Positions 9,156 to 19,261 are shown, counted from the first letter of the stretch. The stretch is 64,000 nt of DNA from Gammaproteobacteria bacterium (GCA_017425245.1 JAFOOX010000037.1:62001-126000), one strand, 5' to 3'. Made by a program: numbers and translations. The notes: generated by a model from the letters alone, not told the origin.

Positions 9156-9695
9156 ATGCCTAAAAAGACACTGCGCCGGTTCATGCCCGATCCCCATTTC
9201 ATCCGCAACCACAAGAGCCTGCAGTTTCTCGGTCGGGCCCTGCACGATCCCAACCTGTTTCACCTCAACCGCCGCAGTGCATCCGGGGCCATGGCCGTCG
9301 GTTTATTCTGGGCCTTTATCCCCATGCCTTTTCAGATGGGCCCAGCAGCCCTCTGCGCCCTGCTGTTTCGCGTCAACCTGCCGATCTCCATTGCCCTGGT
9401 GTGGCTGACCAATCCGCTGACCATGGGGCCCATTTTCTACATGTGCTACAAAATAGGCGCCCTGCTCACCGGGGAAAATGCCACCAGCATTGATGGTAGT
9501 CTGTTCGAATGGAACGGCATCAACGAGTTCTTCGACCTGCTTGGCGGCATCGGCCTGCCATTACTGGTTGGGGCGTTGGCAGTGGGAAGCATCAGTGCTC
9601 TGGTGGGCTGGGGCGGCATGCGCCTGCTGTGGCGCTATTCGGTGATTCAGCACCTACGCCGCCGACAGCTAGCGCGCCATACCACGCGTAGCTAA
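9156..9695 (+). CDS. DUF2062 family membrane protein
   Basis: A 179-residue protein with the DUF2062 pattern: a basic N-terminus (PKKTLRRFMPDP), then hydrophobic segments around residues 44-70 and 75-100 containing GLFWAFIPMPFQ and NPLTMGPIF, and a third near 133-158, ending in a basic tail. Function of the family is unknown. It is divergent from comEC with just 26 bases between the start codons, so the two promoters must overlap each other or the opposing coding regions. A perfect terminator follows 15 bases after the stop. Confidence 0.85.
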   Translation: MPKKTLRRFMPDPHFIRNHKSLQFLGRALHDPNLFHLNRRSASGAMAVGLFWAFIPMPFQMGPAALCALLFRVNLPISIALVWLTNPLTMGPIFYMCYKIGALLTGENATSIDGSLFEWNGINEFFDLLGGIGLPLLVGALAVGSISALVGWGGMRLLWRYSVIQHLRRRQLARHTTRS

Positions 9696-9710
9696 CGACC
9701 GATTACCAAA

Positions 9711-9744
9711 GACAAAAATGGCCGCTTCTGCAGCCATTTTTGTC
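9711..9744. terminator. Bidirectional terminator between the DUF2062 gene and fadJ
   Basis: GACAAAAATGGC (9711-9722) and GCCATTTTTGTC (9733-9744) form a perfect 12-bp stem around a ten-base loop. The A-rich and T-rich arm segments make it usable in both directions for the convergent DUF2062 and fadJ transcripts. Confidence 0.88.
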
Positions 9745-9757
9745 AGGTGCGCCCATT

Positions 9758-11902
9758 TCAGGGCTGCTCTGCGGCAACCGGCGGATAGTAACGATCACCA
9801 CTGGCAGCGCGCTGACGCAACGCGTCACAGGGAGCAAAGCGCTCGCCATAACGCTCGGTCAGCACCTCCAGACGGGCAACTACAGCGGCAGCGCCACGAC
9901 GGTCGAGGTCGCGGCACGGCCCCCCCAGAAATGGCGGGAAGCCAATACCGAACACCGCCCCGATGTCACCATCGCGAGCACTGGCAACGATCCCCTCATC
10001 GTGGCAGCGCGCGGCTTCGTTGAGCATCAGCAGCAGGCAGCGATCCACCAGCTCCTCTTCGGCCAGTCGCGGCTGCGGCTCTACCCCGAGCAGCTTGTAG
10101 ACACTGTCGTCCACCGGTCTGGGCCCCTTGTTGCCTTTGCTGGCGTAGAGGTAGAAGCCCTTACCGCTCTTGCGTCCCTTGCGGCCATCCTCCAGCAGCT
10201 TGGCGAAGATGGCTGGTGCCGCGAAACGACTGCCAAACGCTGCTTCCAGTACCGGCACGATCTTGCTGCCGACATCCAGCCCCACTTCATCAAGCAGGTT
10301 GAACGGCCCCACCGGAAAACCGGCCTTGGTCAGCAGACGGTCAATACGCTCCACCGGCTCGCCTTCGGCCAGCAGCCGCCCCGCTTCAGCAATGTAAGGG
10401 GCAAGAATACGGTTGACGTAGAAGCCAGCCGCATCTTTGACCACGATGACGGTCTTGCCCTGCTGGCGGGCCAGTTCAACCACCGTCGCCACCACCTCCG
10501 GTGCGGTGCCAGCATGGGGGATCACCTCCACCAGCGGCATCCTCTCCACCGGTGAGAAATAGTGCAGCCCCACCACCCGCTCCGGCGCGCTGGCCGCTTC
10601 GGCAATGGCAGCAATCGGCAGCGACGAGGTGTTGCTGGCGAAGATCACCCCTGGCAGCGCCTCTTCCACCTCGCGCACCATCTTGTGCTTGAGGGCCAAA
10701 TCCTCAAACACCGCTTCCACCACCACATCAGTGCCGGCAAAACCAACATAACGGGTGGCGCCAGACAGCCGTGACCACTGACGGCTGAACTCGCCGCGGC
10801 TCATCTGCTTTTTGCGCAGCTTGGGTTCGAGTCGCTCATGGCTGTAGCGCAGCGCATTGCCAATGGCCGCTTCGTTGACCTCTTTGATACGTACCGGCAG
10901 CCCGGCCTTGGTGGCCGTGACATAGGCGATACCGGCGCCCATCAGACCACCGCCGATCACTGCCACCTTGGTCAGCGGCAATGGCTCAGCATCCACCAAC
11001 CGCGCCTTTTTCAACTCGGTACTGGCAAAGAAGATCTGGCGCAGTGCTGCCGATGCCGGGGTCATCGCCAGTTCGCCAAAGGCATCGGCTTCACGCCCAT
11101 AACCAGCCTTGGTGCTATCGGCCAAACCGCGCTCCACCGCATCGATGATGCGCAGTGGCGCCGGGTAATTGCCCAAGGTCTTGGCTTCCGTCTGGGCCCG
11201 TACTTTCTTGAACAGCATCTGGCGGCCCGGATGGGTGGCCTCCAGCAGCCACTCCAGCAGGTTACGCTTGCGCCGCCGCCGCACCTGCGGCATACCACGA
11301 CCTATGAGGGCGATAGCGGCCTGCTCCAACGCCGTGGCCGGCACCACCTCATCCACCAAACCGAGCTTGAGGGCCTGCTTGGCATAGAGCTGACGCCCGG
11401 TGAGCATCAGCTCCAGCGCTTTGATGGCGCCCACCAGCTTGGGCAAACGCTGGGTGCCACCTGCGCCCGGCAACAGGCCGAGCTGCACTTCGGGTAGCCC
11501 CAACTTGGTCTTGTCACTGCTGGTACAGACCCGATAGTGGCAGGCCAGTGCCAGCTCCAGGCCACCGCCCAGACAGACGCCATCAATAGCCGCCACAACC
11601 GGCACTTTGAGCGCCCACAGCCGGGCAAACACCTGCTGACCGGCACGCGACAACGCAGATGCGCTGGCGGCGTCACGACAAGCGGCGATCATGCTGATAT
11701 CGGCACCAGCCACAAAACACCCTGGCTTGGCGCTATTGATGATCACCCCTCGCAGACCGTGGTGGGTCTCCAGCTTGGCCAGGATCTCATTCATGGCCGG
11801 AACAAACTCGGCCTTCAGGGTATTCATGCTGTCGCCGGCAACATCAATGGTGATGGTGGCGATGCCATCAACCCGGATGGCAAGGCTAAAGGGCGAACTC
11901 AT
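9758..11902 (-). CDS. fadJ: Fatty acid oxidation complex alpha subunit FadJ
   Basis: Bifunctional enoyl-CoA hydratase and 3-hydroxyacyl-CoA dehydrogenase of beta-oxidation. From the ATG at 11902 it is 714 residues, the E. coli FadJ length. The N-terminal crotonase domain has the oxyanion-hole loop AGADIS and the catalytic glutamates at 116 (GGGLELA) and 138 (GLPEVQLG). From about residue 300 the dehydrogenase domain begins with the dinucleotide fold [14 protein letters not shown] and carries the catalytic-His segment [16 protein letters not shown]. An upstream in-frame start would add five residues, but the chosen one makes an ATGA overlap with fadI, the thiolase partner, implying coupled translation. 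Confidence 0.95.
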   Translation of the reverse strand: MSSPFSLAIRVDGIATITIDVAGDSMNTLKAEFVPAMNEILAKLETHHGLRGVIINSAKPGCFVAGADISMIAACRDAASASALSRAGQQVFARLWALKVPVVAAIDGVCLGGGLELALACHYRVCTSSDKTKLGLPEVQLGLLPGAGGTQRLPKLVGAIKALELMLTGRQLYAKQALKLGLVDEVVPATALEQAAIALIGRGMPQVRRRRKRNLLEWLLEATHPGRQMLFKKVRAQTEAKTLGNYPAPLRIIDAVERGLADSTKAGYGREADAFGELAMTPASAALRQIFFASTELKKARLVDAEPLPLTKVAVIGGGLMGAGIAYVTATKAGLPVRIKEVNEAAIGNALRYSHERLEPKLRKKQMSRGEFSRQWSRLSGATRYVGFAGTDVVVEAVFEDLALKHKMVREVEEALPGVIFASNTSSLPIAAIAEAASAPERVVGLHYFSPVERMPLVEVIPHAGTAPEVVATVVELARQQGKTVIVVKDAAGFYVNRILAPYIAEAGRLLAEGEPVERIDRLLTKAGFPVGPFNLLDEVGLDVGSKIVPVLEAAFGSRFAAPAIFAKLLEDGRKGRKSGKGFYLYASKGNKGPRPVDDSVYKLLGVEPQPRLAEEELVDRCLLLMLNEAARCHDEGIVASARDGDIGAVFGIGFPPFLGGPCRDLDRRGAAAVVARLEVLTERYGERFAPCDALRQRAASGDRYYPPVAAEQP

Positions 11903-13215
11903 GCTTCCACCTCCCACACCATGGCCGAGCCGATACCGCCCGCCGCGCAGGCCGTGGTCAGGGCCAGGCCACCACCGCGCCGCTGCAGTTCACGCAGGGT
12001 CTGGGTGATCATGCGTGCGCCGGTAGCGGCAAATGGGTGGCCATAGGCGATGGAGCCACCGAGCAGATTGAACTTGTCCATATCCACCTCACCGATAGCG
12101 CTGCTGCGCCCCAGCTTGTCGGCAGCAAACTGATCGCTGGCCCACATCTTGAGGTTGGCCAGAGTCTGGGCGGCGAACGCCTCATGCATGTCGATCACGG
12201 TCAGATCCTTGAGGGTCAAGCCGGCACGCTCAAGTGCCAGCGGCGTGGCATAGGAAGGCCCCATCAGCATGTCCTCGGCGACATCGATGGCGGCGAACGC
12301 ATAGCTGCGCAGATAGCCAAGCGGCTGATAACCCAGCGCCTTGGCCACATCCTCGCGCATCAGCAGCAGCGCCGCCGCGCCATCCGTCAGCGGGGTGCTG
12401 TTGGCGGCGGTGACCGTGCCATAACGGCGGTCGAAGGCGGGCTTGAGCTTGGCGTAGCTGGCCAGCTGCGAGTCATCGCGCACGTTGTTGTCGCTCACCA
12501 GTGGCGCCTTGAACGGTGGCACATGAACAGCCATCACCTCGTCATCGAGCTTGCCGTCACGCCAGGCGGCTGCCGCACGCTCGTGGCTGCGGTGAGCCAG
12601 CGCGTCCTGGTCGGCGCGGCTGATGGCGTGACTCTTGGCCATCTGCTCGGCGGTATCTCCCATCGACAGGCCAGTGGAATATTCAGCCACCGCTGGCGGC
12701 ACCGGCAGCAGATCCTTGAAGCGCAAGCCGGCCAGCAGCCGCGCCTTGTCGCCAAAACTACGCGCCTTGGAGAGTTTAAGCAGGGTATCGGCCAGTTTGC
12801 GACTGACGCCAATGGGCAACACCGAGGACGAGTCAGCACCACCAGCAATGCCGATCTGGCAATGACCGGCCAGAATCGACTCGGCCACATTGGCCACCGC
12901 CTGGAAACTGGTGGCGCAGGCGCGGCTGACGCTGTAGGCATCGGTGTTCACGCTCATGCCACTGCCAAGCACGATCTCGCGGGCGATGTTAGGCGCCGCC
13001 GGCATCTGCACCACCTGACCAAACACCAGCTGGTCGATCGACTTGGGATCGAGCGCCGAGCGGCACAGTAGTTCGGCCACCACCATCCGCCCCAATTCCA
13101 CGGCAGGCACCCCCATCAGGGCGGTTGCCTGGCGGGCGAAAGGGGTCCGCAGCCCGCTGACTACGGCAATGCGCTGGCCATTACTGGCGAGCGCCTGCGT
13201 CTGCTTGCGCTTCAT
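11899..13215 (-). CDS. fadI: 3-ketoacyl-CoA thiolase FadI
   Basis: Beta subunit of the second beta-oxidation complex; cleaves 3-ketoacyl-CoA to acetyl-CoA and a shortened acyl-CoA. I choose the ATG at 13215, preceded by AGGAG at six bases, giving 438 residues (E. coli FadI has 436); the frame is open 11 codons further. The nucleophile is Cys100 in VSRACATSF; the [10 protein letters not shown] and TACAAGGIG blocks supply the catalytic His and second Cys. The sequence tracks FadI rather than FadA throughout ([31 protein letters not shown]). Candidate FadR and PsrA sites lie directly upstream. Confidence 0.95.
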   Translation of the reverse strand: MKRKQTQALASNGQRIAVVSGLRTPFARQATALMGVPAVELGRMVVAELLCRSALDPKSIDQLVFGQVVQMPAAPNIAREIVLGSGMSVNTDAYSVSRACATSFQAVANVAESILAGHCQIGIAGGADSSSVLPIGVSRKLADTLLKLSKARSFGDKARLLAGLRFKDLLPVPPAVAEYSTGLSMGDTAEQMAKSHAISRADQDALAHRSHERAAAAWRDGKLDDEVMAVHVPPFKAPLVSDNNVRDDSQLASYAKLKPAFDRRYGTVTAANSTPLTDGAAALLLMREDVAKALGYQPLGYLRSYAFAAIDVAEDMLMGPSYATPLALERAGLTLKDLTVIDMHEAFAAQTLANLKMWASDQFAADKLGRSSAIGEVDMDKFNLLGGSIAYGHPFAATGARMITQTLRELQRRGGGLALTTACAAGGIGSAMVWEVEA

Positions 13216-13241
13216 CGCAACTCCTGTCTGTGATTTGAACC

Positions 13242-13258
13242 GACTCATCGGACCTGTT
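13242..13258. promoter_or_regulatory. Candidate FadR operator upstream of fadI
   Basis: GACTCATCGGACCTGTT, 27 bases before the fadI start, resembles E. coli FadR sites; it differs at about three positions from the fabA site as I remember it. FadR represses beta-oxidation genes until long-chain acyl-CoA is present. The match is by eye against a recalled site. Confidence 0.5.
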
Positions 13259-13283
13259 GGATTGTAGTGACCGGCAGGCGACT

Positions 13284-13300
13284 TTCAAACAGTCGTTTAA
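13284..13300. promoter_or_regulatory. Candidate PsrA operator upstream of fadI
   Basis: TTCAAACAGTCGTTTAA contains CAAAC-N4-GTTT, the core of the PsrA site known from Pseudomonas (C/G-AAAC, 2-4 bases, GTTT-G/C). PsrA is a TetR-family fatty-acid sensor. It sits 26 bases beyond the FadR-like site. Confidence 0.5.
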
Positions 13301-13523
13301 GAGCGGTGTGCGTCCGCTCGCACCTGAGAATCAGGCCGTGGTCCCCGCATGCCCAAGGAGCGATGGTGGATGACGTAGCAATAGTGGCTGGTCAAGGACC
13401 GACCGACAAGGCAGTCGCGCGTAAAAACAGTGATTTGCACCACTACACCGGCAACATGCGGCGGCCTTGCCTTGACGCTAACCCATGCGACAATGGCGCC
13501 CTTGCTGGAGCCCGGAGTAACCC

Positions 13524-13865
13524 ATGGCCATCCATCTCAGCCTGCGCCATCACCCGTTGCTGGCATCACTCACCAGCGACCAGCGGCAACAGGTGATTCG
13601 CACCGCACTCGCCCGCCTGACCGGTTGGCGTCAAGTCAGCCTTAATCTTTACAAGGTATTGCTACTGGTGCCGCCCTTTCTGCTACTGGCTCGCCATCCG
13701 GGGCTGATGACACTGCTGGTCACCGTGATCTGGCTGCTGCTTTACCCTGTGCTGCTGCGCCCGCTGCAGCTTTGGCTGGTTGCCGACCTGCTGCCGTCGG
13801 CGCTGGCCAGCCTCAACCAACAGGCACCAGCGCAACAATCAGAGGAAGAGGACAACGCGAACTAA
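13524..13865 (+). CDS. Small inner-membrane protein of unknown function
   Basis: A 113-residue protein that I cannot assign with confidence. It has a basic amphipathic N-terminus (residues 1-40), two hydrophobic helices (about 44-56 and 60-78, rich in Leu and Val), a third weaker segment (79-95) and an acidic tail EEEDNAN. The ATG at 13524 has GGAG six bases upstream. It ends only nine bases from the convergent mlaA gene with no visible terminator. Proximity to fadIJ and mlaA suggests a lipid or envelope connection, but that is inference. Confidence 0.7.
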   Translation: MAIHLSLRHHPLLASLTSDQRQQVIRTALARLTGWRQVSLNLYKVLLLVPPFLLLARHPGLMTLLVTVIWLLLYPVLLRPLQLWLVADLLPSALASLNQQAPAQQSEEEDNAN

Positions 13866-13874
13866 AGGCCACCG

Positions 13875-14666
13875 TTAAAGGTCGATCTCGTCGAGATAAT
13901 CCTCAACCGCCGGATCCACAGTCGAGGTCGGCAATTGACCATCGTAAACCTGCCATTCGACATGCTCGAAGTAGACGCTGCGACCAAAGGCATAAGGATC
14001 AAGCGCGTTGAATATCACCCCTTCCTGCGACATCACTTCGGCCCGCTTTTCCACCCCCATTAGCGCCCACTTGCTGGCCGACTGCCAGAAATTGAGCAGC
14101 GACAGCGGCGGCACCAGATCATCGACCAGATCGCCCACCAGGCTGCGCGGCGTCGCCGGACCATAGATCGGCATCATCAGGTAGGGGCCAGTGCCGACAC
14201 CGTAATGACCGAGCACCTCTTCGAACTCCTCGTTGGCGCGCGGCAAACCGGCCATGTCGGCCACATCGATAAACCCCAGCAGGCCCACGGTGGTGTTGGT
14301 AACAAAGCGGGTGGCGCTGCTGGCCGCAGCATAGAACTTCAACTGCAGCAGATGGTTAACCGCACTAGCTGGGTCTTCGAGGTTATACAGAAAATTACTG
14401 ATGCCAACCCGGCCAAACTCGGGCATCACCGTCATCCAGCCAACCGTCAGCGGCCGCACCAGATACTGATCGCCAAAGTTGAAGTTGAACCTGAAAATCG
14501 CACGGTTAAGCCCTTCCAGCGGGTCGCGCTCATCGTCGTAACGGGCATCCAGCCAAGGATCCTGATAGGCATTGGCGGGCAACGGGGGAATGGTCACCTC
14601 CACCGCCGTAGCCGTTGTCGCTATCGTGCTGAGCCACAGCAGGCCAGCGCTCCAAATTCGCATCAT
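13875..14666 (-). CDS. mlaA: MlaA/VacJ-family phospholipid transport protein, apparently not lipidated
   Basis: MlaA removes surface-exposed phospholipids from the outer membrane and hands them to MlaC. The body matches the family: DPLEGLNRAIFRFNFNF, YLVRPLTVGW, GFIDVADMAG and LGHYGVGTGPY are all present in order. The 263-residue product begins with a signal peptide (MMRIWSAGLLWLSTIATTATA) but has no cysteine at the signal end, nor any elsewhere that I can see, whereas E. coli MlaA is a lipoprotein with Cys in LVGC. Two adjacent ATGs exist (14666 and 14663); AGGAG spacing slightly favours the second. It follows ccmI by 13 bases and may be read with the ccm operon. Confidence 0.9.
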   Translation of the reverse strand: MMRIWSAGLLWLSTIATTATAVEVTIPPLPANAYQDPWLDARYDDERDPLEGLNRAIFRFNFNFGDQYLVRPLTVGWMTVMPEFGRVGISNFLYNLEDPASAVNHLLQLKFYAAASSATRFVTNTTVGLLGFIDVADMAGLPRANEEFEEVLGHYGVGTGPYLMMPIYGPATPRSLVGDLVDDLVPPLSLLNFWQSASKWALMGVEKRAEVMSQEGVIFNALDPYAFGRSVYFEHVEWQVYDGQLPTSTVDPAVEDYLDEIDL

Positions 14667-14679
14667 TCACTCCTGTCCG

Positions 14680-15705
14680 TTACAGCTGACGGTCGATGGT
14701 GACCGTCACCATCTGACTACGGCCGTCGCCGCTGATAGGGCCACTCACCCCTTCCAAATCACCGGCCACCGCCGACACCGTCGCCGAGCTGGTAAGACGT
14801 GCGGTGATCTCAATGGTGTCGAACTGCGACAGTTTCAACTCCGCCATCATCGCATCGGCATCACTCAGCTGTAAGCTGACCGGCCACTGATCGACGGCCA
14901 GCTGCCGAACGGCCAGCGGCATCGGCGAGCCACCGACAGCCTTGGCAAACACCAGCAAGCGGGCATTGGCCGGAATGCGGGCCAGCAGTTGCGGCGCCAG
15001 CGCGACGCTGATCTGGGTCACCCCGGCGGGCGGAGCCGCCAGCTGCTCCAGGGTGCGATCAATCATCAACCGCCGCTCATCCCCCTCCGGCAGACGGTCG
15101 CGCAACTGCTGCCAGTAGCCGATGGCCTGTTCACGCTCACCGCGATCCAGGTGGTGGAAGGCAAGGATCGACAACGCCTCCAGCTCCTGCGGCTGCTGCG
15201 CCAGCTGGCCCAGCAGGGCCACCCCCTCCTGCTGCAAGGCCGCATCACGGGTCATCACCAAAATGCGGCCATAGTCGCGCTGAGTCTGGGCATCGTTCGG
15301 GGCCAGCTGCCAGGCCCGCTGCAGGGCACCGAAGGCCATATCACCCTGCTCGCCGTCCCAGGCCAGACGTCCGAGCAAACGCCAGCCTTCGGCGTCATCC
15401 TGCTCGTCAAGACGGGCGCGCAGTCCGATCAGCAGCTGCTCATACTGCGCCGGCTGCAGTTCATCGCCCTGCTGGGCCTGAGCCAGCAGCGTCGGCAGTG
15501 CGGCCCGCGCTGCCAGATACTGCTGCTCGCCACGATAGCCGCCCACCAGCCCGTAGACCGCTACCACCCACACCAGCACCACGGCCGCCAACGGCAACAG
15601 CAGACGGCGGCTGGCACCCGCACGGCCCAAGGCGCGGCCCAGCACCAGCAGCACCACCATCAGTGCCAGCAGCAGTGCGGTCATCAATATCAACGCCAGC
15701 ATCAT
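14680..15705 (-). CDS. ccmI: Cytochrome c maturation protein CcmI
   Basis: Membrane-anchored chaperone that presents apocytochrome c to the haem ligation machinery. The 341-residue chain has two N-terminal membrane helices (about 2-22 and 35-52) flanking a basic cytoplasmic loop, then a periplasmic TPR-like region (about 60-215, with ALQRAWQLAPNDAQTQRDYGRIL typical of a TPR helix pair) and a C-terminal beta-rich domain containing VSVAL-type CcmI sequence. The start overlaps ccmH by four bases (ATGA). Last ccm gene in the operon order A-B-C-D-E-F-G-H-I. Confidence 0.9.
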   Translation of the reverse strand: MMLALILMTALLLALMVVLLVLGRALGRAGASRRLLLPLAAVVLVWVVAVYGLVGGYRGEQQYLAARAALPTLLAQAQQGDELQPAQYEQLLIGLRARLDEQDDAEGWRLLGRLAWDGEQGDMAFGALQRAWQLAPNDAQTQRDYGRILVMTRDAALQQEGVALLGQLAQQPQELEALSILAFHHLDRGEREQAIGYWQQLRDRLPEGDERRLMIDRTLEQLAAPPAGVTQISVALAPQLLARIPANARLLVFAKAVGGSPMPLAVRQLAVDQWPVSLQLSDADAMMAELKLSQFDTIEITARLTSSATVSAVAGDLEGVSGPISGDGRSQMVTVTIDRQL

Positions 15706-16112
15706 GGCTGCTCCTCATCAACCGCATCCGCCGGGCGCCGCAGCCACCACAGCAGCCAGCCAACTGCGGCCAGCAGGAACAGCCCGACTGGCAGCAGAAT
15801 CATCAGCGCCGCCGACGCCGGCGGCTGGTAATGGATAAAGGGGCCGTAACGCTCCACCAGAAAGGCCACCACCTGCTCACGGCTAGCCCCCGCTTTGACC
15901 TGCTGATAAACCAGCTGGCGAAGATCCTGGGAAAGTTCGGCGTCGGAATCATGAATGCTGTTGTTCTGACACTTGGGGCAGCGCAACTCAAGGATCAATT
16001 CGCGGTACAGCTTCTCCTGCGCCGGATCATCGAAGCTGTAGGTGTCGATGGCGGCCCAGCCAACCACCGGAAGCAGTAGCAACAGCATCAACCAGAGCCA
16101 CAAGCGGCGCAT
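15702..16112 (-). CDS. ccmH: Cytochrome c maturation protein CcmH
   Basis: Periplasmic thiol oxidoreductase subunit that helps reduce the apocytochrome CXXCH cysteines. From the ATG at 16112 it is 136 residues: signal/anchor helix (about 5-21), the family motif LRCPKCQNNSI with the CXXC pair, a three-helix domain and a C-terminal membrane helix (about 101-123). An upstream in-frame start would add 18 residues without similarity; the chosen ATG makes a TGATG junction with ccmG. This is the short CcmH form, with the TPR part encoded separately as ccmI. Confidence 0.93.
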   Translation of the reverse strand: MRRLWLWLMLLLLLPVVGWAAIDTYSFDDPAQEKLYRELILELRCPKCQNNSIHDSDAELSQDLRQLVYQQVKAGASREQVVAFLVERYGPFIHYQPPASAALMILLPVGLFLLAAVGWLLWWLRRPADAVDEEQP

Positions 16113-16648
16113 CAGGGCTCCTCCGCGTTGTGTTGTTGCCATAGCGGGGCCAGTATCTTGGCCCAAACTTCGGCGTTCACATCGCCGACATGGCGATAGA
16201 CGATGCGGTGCTGACGGTCGAGCAGGTAGGTTTCAGGGGCGCCATAGACGCCGAGATCAATACCGTAGCGACCACTCTCGTCATTGAGCACCAAGCGGTA
16301 GGGATTGCCCAACTGATCCAGCCAGCGCCGAGCCTTGCTGGCATCATCCTTGTAAACCAGACCGATGATCGGCAGCCCTTGAGCAGCCAGCTGGTTGAGG
16401 TACTGGTGCTCGGCATAACAGGTCGGGCACCAGGTGGCCCAGACATTGATCAGCAGCGGTCCGGCTGGCAGCTCGGCGTTGGTCAGAGTTCGCCCATCGA
16501 CGAGCAGATCTGGCAAGGCAAAGGGGGGCAAGGGTTGACCGATTCGCGCCGAGCTCAGCTCAGTAGGGTCGGCAAACAGGCCGCGCAGCAAAAACACACT
16601 GAGCAGGGCAAACAGGGCCAAAGGCACAATCAGCATCAACCGTTTCAT
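16112..16648 (-). CDS. ccmG: Thiol:disulfide interchange protein CcmG/DsbE
   Basis: Membrane-anchored thioredoxin-like reductase that passes electrons from DsbD to CcmH and apocytochrome c in the periplasm. The 178-residue protein has an N-terminal anchor (about 4-24), then a thioredoxin fold with the active site NVWATWCPTCYAEH and the cis-Pro segment GVYGAPETYLLD. Starts inside the ccmF end (ATGA). Confidence 0.95.
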   Translation of the reverse strand: MKRLMLIVPLALFALLSVFLLRGLFADPTELSSARIGQPLPPFALPDLLVDGRTLTNAELPAGPLLINVWATWCPTCYAEHQYLNQLAAQGLPIIGLVYKDDASKARRWLDQLGNPYRLVLNDESGRYGIDLGVYGAPETYLLDRQHRIVYRHVGDVNAEVWAKILAPLWQQHNAEEP

Positions 16649-18570
16649 GCCGTCACCTCAGCTGCGGCCTGCCGGCGGCGCAACCGCTTGTCAGCCATCG
16701 CCAGAAAGGCGCCCAAGGTAACCAAAAGGCCACCCAGCCAGATTAGCCGCACCCAGGGTTTGACATAGATGCGCAGCGCCCAGGCATCGCCATCGAGCGG
16801 TTCGCCCAAAGCTACGTAGAGATCGCGGTGAAGACGGCCATGGATCGCCGCCTCGGTCATCACCTGGCGGTTGGAGGGATAGCTGCGCTTTTCGGCATGC
16901 AGTACCGTCACTGGCCGGCCGTCACGGCTGACTTTGACATCCGCATAGTGGCCACCGTAATTGGGGCCGACCAATGGTTTGACCCCATCAAACTGGAACT
17001 GGTAACCGCCAACACTCACCTGCTGGCCCGGCGTCATCCGCAGGTCGCGTTCTTCGGCATAGAAACTGACCATCACCATGCCGATGATGGCAATGGCAAA
17101 GCCAACGTGGCCGCTGACCATGCCCCAGTAGCCCAAGCGCCGCCACGCCGGCTGCGCCCAGGCGCCCGCCAGCAGTGCCACCAGCAGCGCAGCCGCCAGC
17201 ACCAAGCCGATCACCGCGCGGCCATCCGGCACCTGCTCGCTCCAGCCATACAGCGCCAGTCCGGCCAGAAGCGCGACAGCAGCCACCGCCAGCAGCCGCC
17301 AGCGATGGCGACCCAGTTCATCTTTGCCCCAGCGCAACCAAGGACCGACCGCCATCACCACGGCAAAGGGCAGCAGCAACAGCAGGAAGATGGCATTAAA
17401 GAAGGGCGGACCGATGGAGATGCTGCCCCAATTGAGCTGTTGATAGACCAGCGGCAACAGGGTACCGAGCAACACCACCAGCATGGCCGCGGTGAGCAGC
17501 AGGTTGTTAAACAGCAACCCCACTTCGCGTGCCAGCAGACCGGTGGGCTTGCGCTGGTGAACCGCGTTGGCGCGCAGCGCAAACAAGGTCAGCGAGCCGC
17601 CAATCACCACCACCAGAAAACTGAGAATGAACAAACCACGGGTCGGATCTGTGGCAAAGGCATGCACCGACACCAGCACCCCGGAACGTACCAAAAAGGT
17701 ACCGAGCAGCGACAGCGAGAAAGCGGCAATCGCCAGCCACACCGACCAAACGGCAAAAGTCTGGCGTTGATCGGTCACGGCCAGCGAGTGAATAAGCGCA
17801 GTGCCCACTAACCAGGGCATCAGCGAGGCGTTTTCGACCGGATCCCAGAACCACCAGCCACCCCAGCCTAGCTCGTAATAGGCCCACCAGCTGCCGAGGG
17901 CGATGCCAAGCGTCAGAAAGCCCCAGGCAGCCAGCGTCCACGGTCGCATCCAGCGAGCCCAGGCTGAATCCAGATGGCCATCCAGCAGTGCGGCAATGGC
18001 AAAGGCAAAGGCCACCGAGAACCCGACATAGCCCATATAGAGCATGGGCGGATGAAAAATGAGGCCAATGTCCTGCAGCATCGGATTGAGATCATGACCG
18101 TCAGCAGGAACAAACGGCAGGGTGCGTTCAAAGGGGTTGGAGGTGAAGATGACAAACAGCAAAAAACCGACGCTGATCAGCCCCATCACCGCCAGCACCC
18201 GGGCCCGGGCCACAGGTGGCAGATGACCACTGGTGACCGCCACCGCCGCCATCCAGCCGGTAAGGACGACCACCCACAGCAGGAGTGATCCTTCATGAGC
18301 CCCCCACACCGCCGATATGCGATACCACAGGGGTAGCGCCCGGTTGGCGTTGTTGGCCACATAACTGACGCTCAGATCGATGTCGATGAACGCCCACACC
18401 AGCGCCGCCAGGGCCAGCAACGAGGCGATAAAGGTCATAAGTGCCAACGGCGCGGCCAGGGCCATCGCCCCCTGATGACCGCGCCAGCTGCCCCACTGCG
18501 GCACCACTGCCAGCACCACAGCCAAGGCAAGAGAAAGGATCAGGGCCAGATGGCCCAGTTCGACGATCAT
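16645..18570 (-). CDS. ccmF: Haem lyase subunit CcmF
   Basis: Large polytopic core of the cytochrome c haem ligation complex. The 641-residue sequence carries the WWD haem-handling domain [19 protein letters not shown] and about fifteen hydrophobic helices, with a periplasmic domain near residues 500-600 ([36 protein letters not shown]) typical of CcmF. Length is close to E. coli CcmF (647). It overlaps ccmE and ccmG by four bases on each side, so expression stoichiometry is probably set by coupling. Confidence 0.96.
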   Translation of the reverse strand: MIVELGHLALILSLALAVVLAVVPQWGSWRGHQGAMALAAPLALMTFIASLLALAALVWAFIDIDLSVSYVANNANRALPLWYRISAVWGAHEGSLLLWVVVLTGWMAAVAVTSGHLPPVARARVLAVMGLISVGFLLFVIFTSNPFERTLPFVPADGHDLNPMLQDIGLIFHPPMLYMGYVGFSVAFAFAIAALLDGHLDSAWARWMRPWTLAAWGFLTLGIALGSWWAYYELGWGGWWFWDPVENASLMPWLVGTALIHSLAVTDQRQTFAVWSVWLAIAAFSLSLLGTFLVRSGVLVSVHAFATDPTRGLFILSFLVVVIGGSLTLFALRANAVHQRKPTGLLAREVGLLFNNLLLTAAMLVVLLGTLLPLVYQQLNWGSISIGPPFFNAIFLLLLLPFAVVMAVGPWLRWGKDELGRHRWRLLAVAAVALLAGLALYGWSEQVPDGRAVIGLVLAAALLVALLAGAWAQPAWRRLGYWGMVSGHVGFAIAIIGMVMVSFYAEERDLRMTPGQQVSVGGYQFQFDGVKPLVGPNYGGHYADVKVSRDGRPVTVLHAEKRSYPSNRQVMTEAAIHGRLHRDLYVALGEPLDGDAWALRIYVKPWVRLIWLGGLLVTLGAFLAMADKRLRRRQAAAEVTA

Positions 18571-19064
18571 GGTGCACTTTCCTGATCGCTGTTGTACTGA
18601 GGCCGCCCCTTGCTACCGGGGGCATGATTCTCCTCCAGCGCTTTGGCCAGATCCGGGGGCATGTATTCTTCATCGTGCTTGGCCAGCACCTCGCTGGCCT
18701 CCAGCCGATCCGGCGCCACCAGTTTGCCGCGAGCGACTATCCCCTGCCCTTCGCGGAACAGGTCGGGCAGGATGCCATCATAGGTCACTGTCGCCAGCGG
18801 CCCAAGGTCAACCACCTGAAAGGTGACCACCAGCGACTGGGGATCACGCTTGACCGAACCTGGCACCACCATACCGCCAAGGCGCAATGTCTGGCCCAGC
18901 TGCGGTTTCTCCAGCGCCTTACCTTTACCGTTGATCAGCTCGCTGGGGGTGTAGAACAGGTCGATGTTCTGACTCAGGGCATAGAGTACCAGCCCGGTTG
19001 CGAGCGACACGCCGCCGATGATGGCGGCAATGCCCCAGAGTCGCGCCTTGCGCCGAGGATTCAT
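18567..19064 (-). CDS. ccmE: Haem chaperone CcmE
   Basis: Periplasmic membrane-anchored protein that binds haem covalently and passes it to CcmF. The ATG at 19064 gives 165 residues: anchor helix (about 8-30), OB-fold beta barrel and the haem-binding motif VLAKHDEEY with His130 and Tyr134, the same numbers as in E. coli. The frame is open another 32 codons upstream, but that part is low-complexity and overlaps ccmD; the chosen start gives the usual ATGA overlap and the family N-terminus [10 protein letters not shown]. Confidence 0.96.
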   Translation of the reverse strand: MNPRRKARLWGIAAIIGGVSLATGLVLYALSQNIDLFYTPSELINGKGKALEKPQLGQTLRLGGMVVPGSVKRDPQSLVVTFQVVDLGPLATVTYDGILPDLFREGQGIVARGKLVAPDRLEASEVLAKHDEEYMPPDLAKALEENHAPGSKGRPQYNSDQESAP

Positions 19065-19261
19065 AGCCAACGCTTGTTCTCCTGTGCTGCTGCCCGCTGT
19101 GCCGCCGCCTGCTGCGCCTGCACAGCCCGAATCAGTTGGCGACGGTCCAGCCGCGCCCAAATGGCCAGCGCCAGCACAGCCCCGAAGGTCACCAGCAACG
19201 CAGCCAAGATGTAACCATCATGAATGCCAGTGGCCAAGCAATCACCGTAGATCTTATTCAC
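19061..19261 (-). CDS. ccmD: Haem exporter accessory protein CcmD
   Basis: Small membrane protein needed to release holo-CcmE from the CcmABC complex. About 66 residues: a short N-terminus, one helix ([22 protein letters not shown]) and a basic, Ala/Gln-rich cytoplasmic tail, as in E. coli CcmD. It starts with GTG; two GTG codons are adjacent (19264 and 19261) behind a very strong AGGAGG (19268-19273), whose spacing favours the second. The start lies inside the last codons of ccmC. Confidence 0.85.
   Translation of the reverse strand: MNKIYGDCLATGIHDGYILAALLVTFGAVLALAIWARLDRRQLIRAVQAQQAAAQRAAAQENKRWL

Larger units (their letters stand above)
13216..13523. promoter_or_regulatory. Intergenic region upstream of fadIJ and the small membrane gene
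   Basis: A 308-base gap between the divergent fadI and 13524 genes. Next to fadI lie two recognisable candidate operators (13242-13258 and 13284-13300). From about 13301 to 13510 I see no motif, hairpin or plausible gene; short frames there lack ribosome sites and do not look like protein. A GGAG at 13514-13517 serves the next gene. Confidence 0.5.

Noticed and set aside
12037-13071. 344-codon plus-strand frame opposite fadI
   Set aside because: Antisense to a full-length thiolase with all catalytic residues; His/Gln/Arg-rich shadow composition.
13267-13645. Short plus-strand frames in the fadI-13524 gap
   Set aside because: No ribosome site, atypical composition, and they overlap the candidate operators and the real downstream gene.
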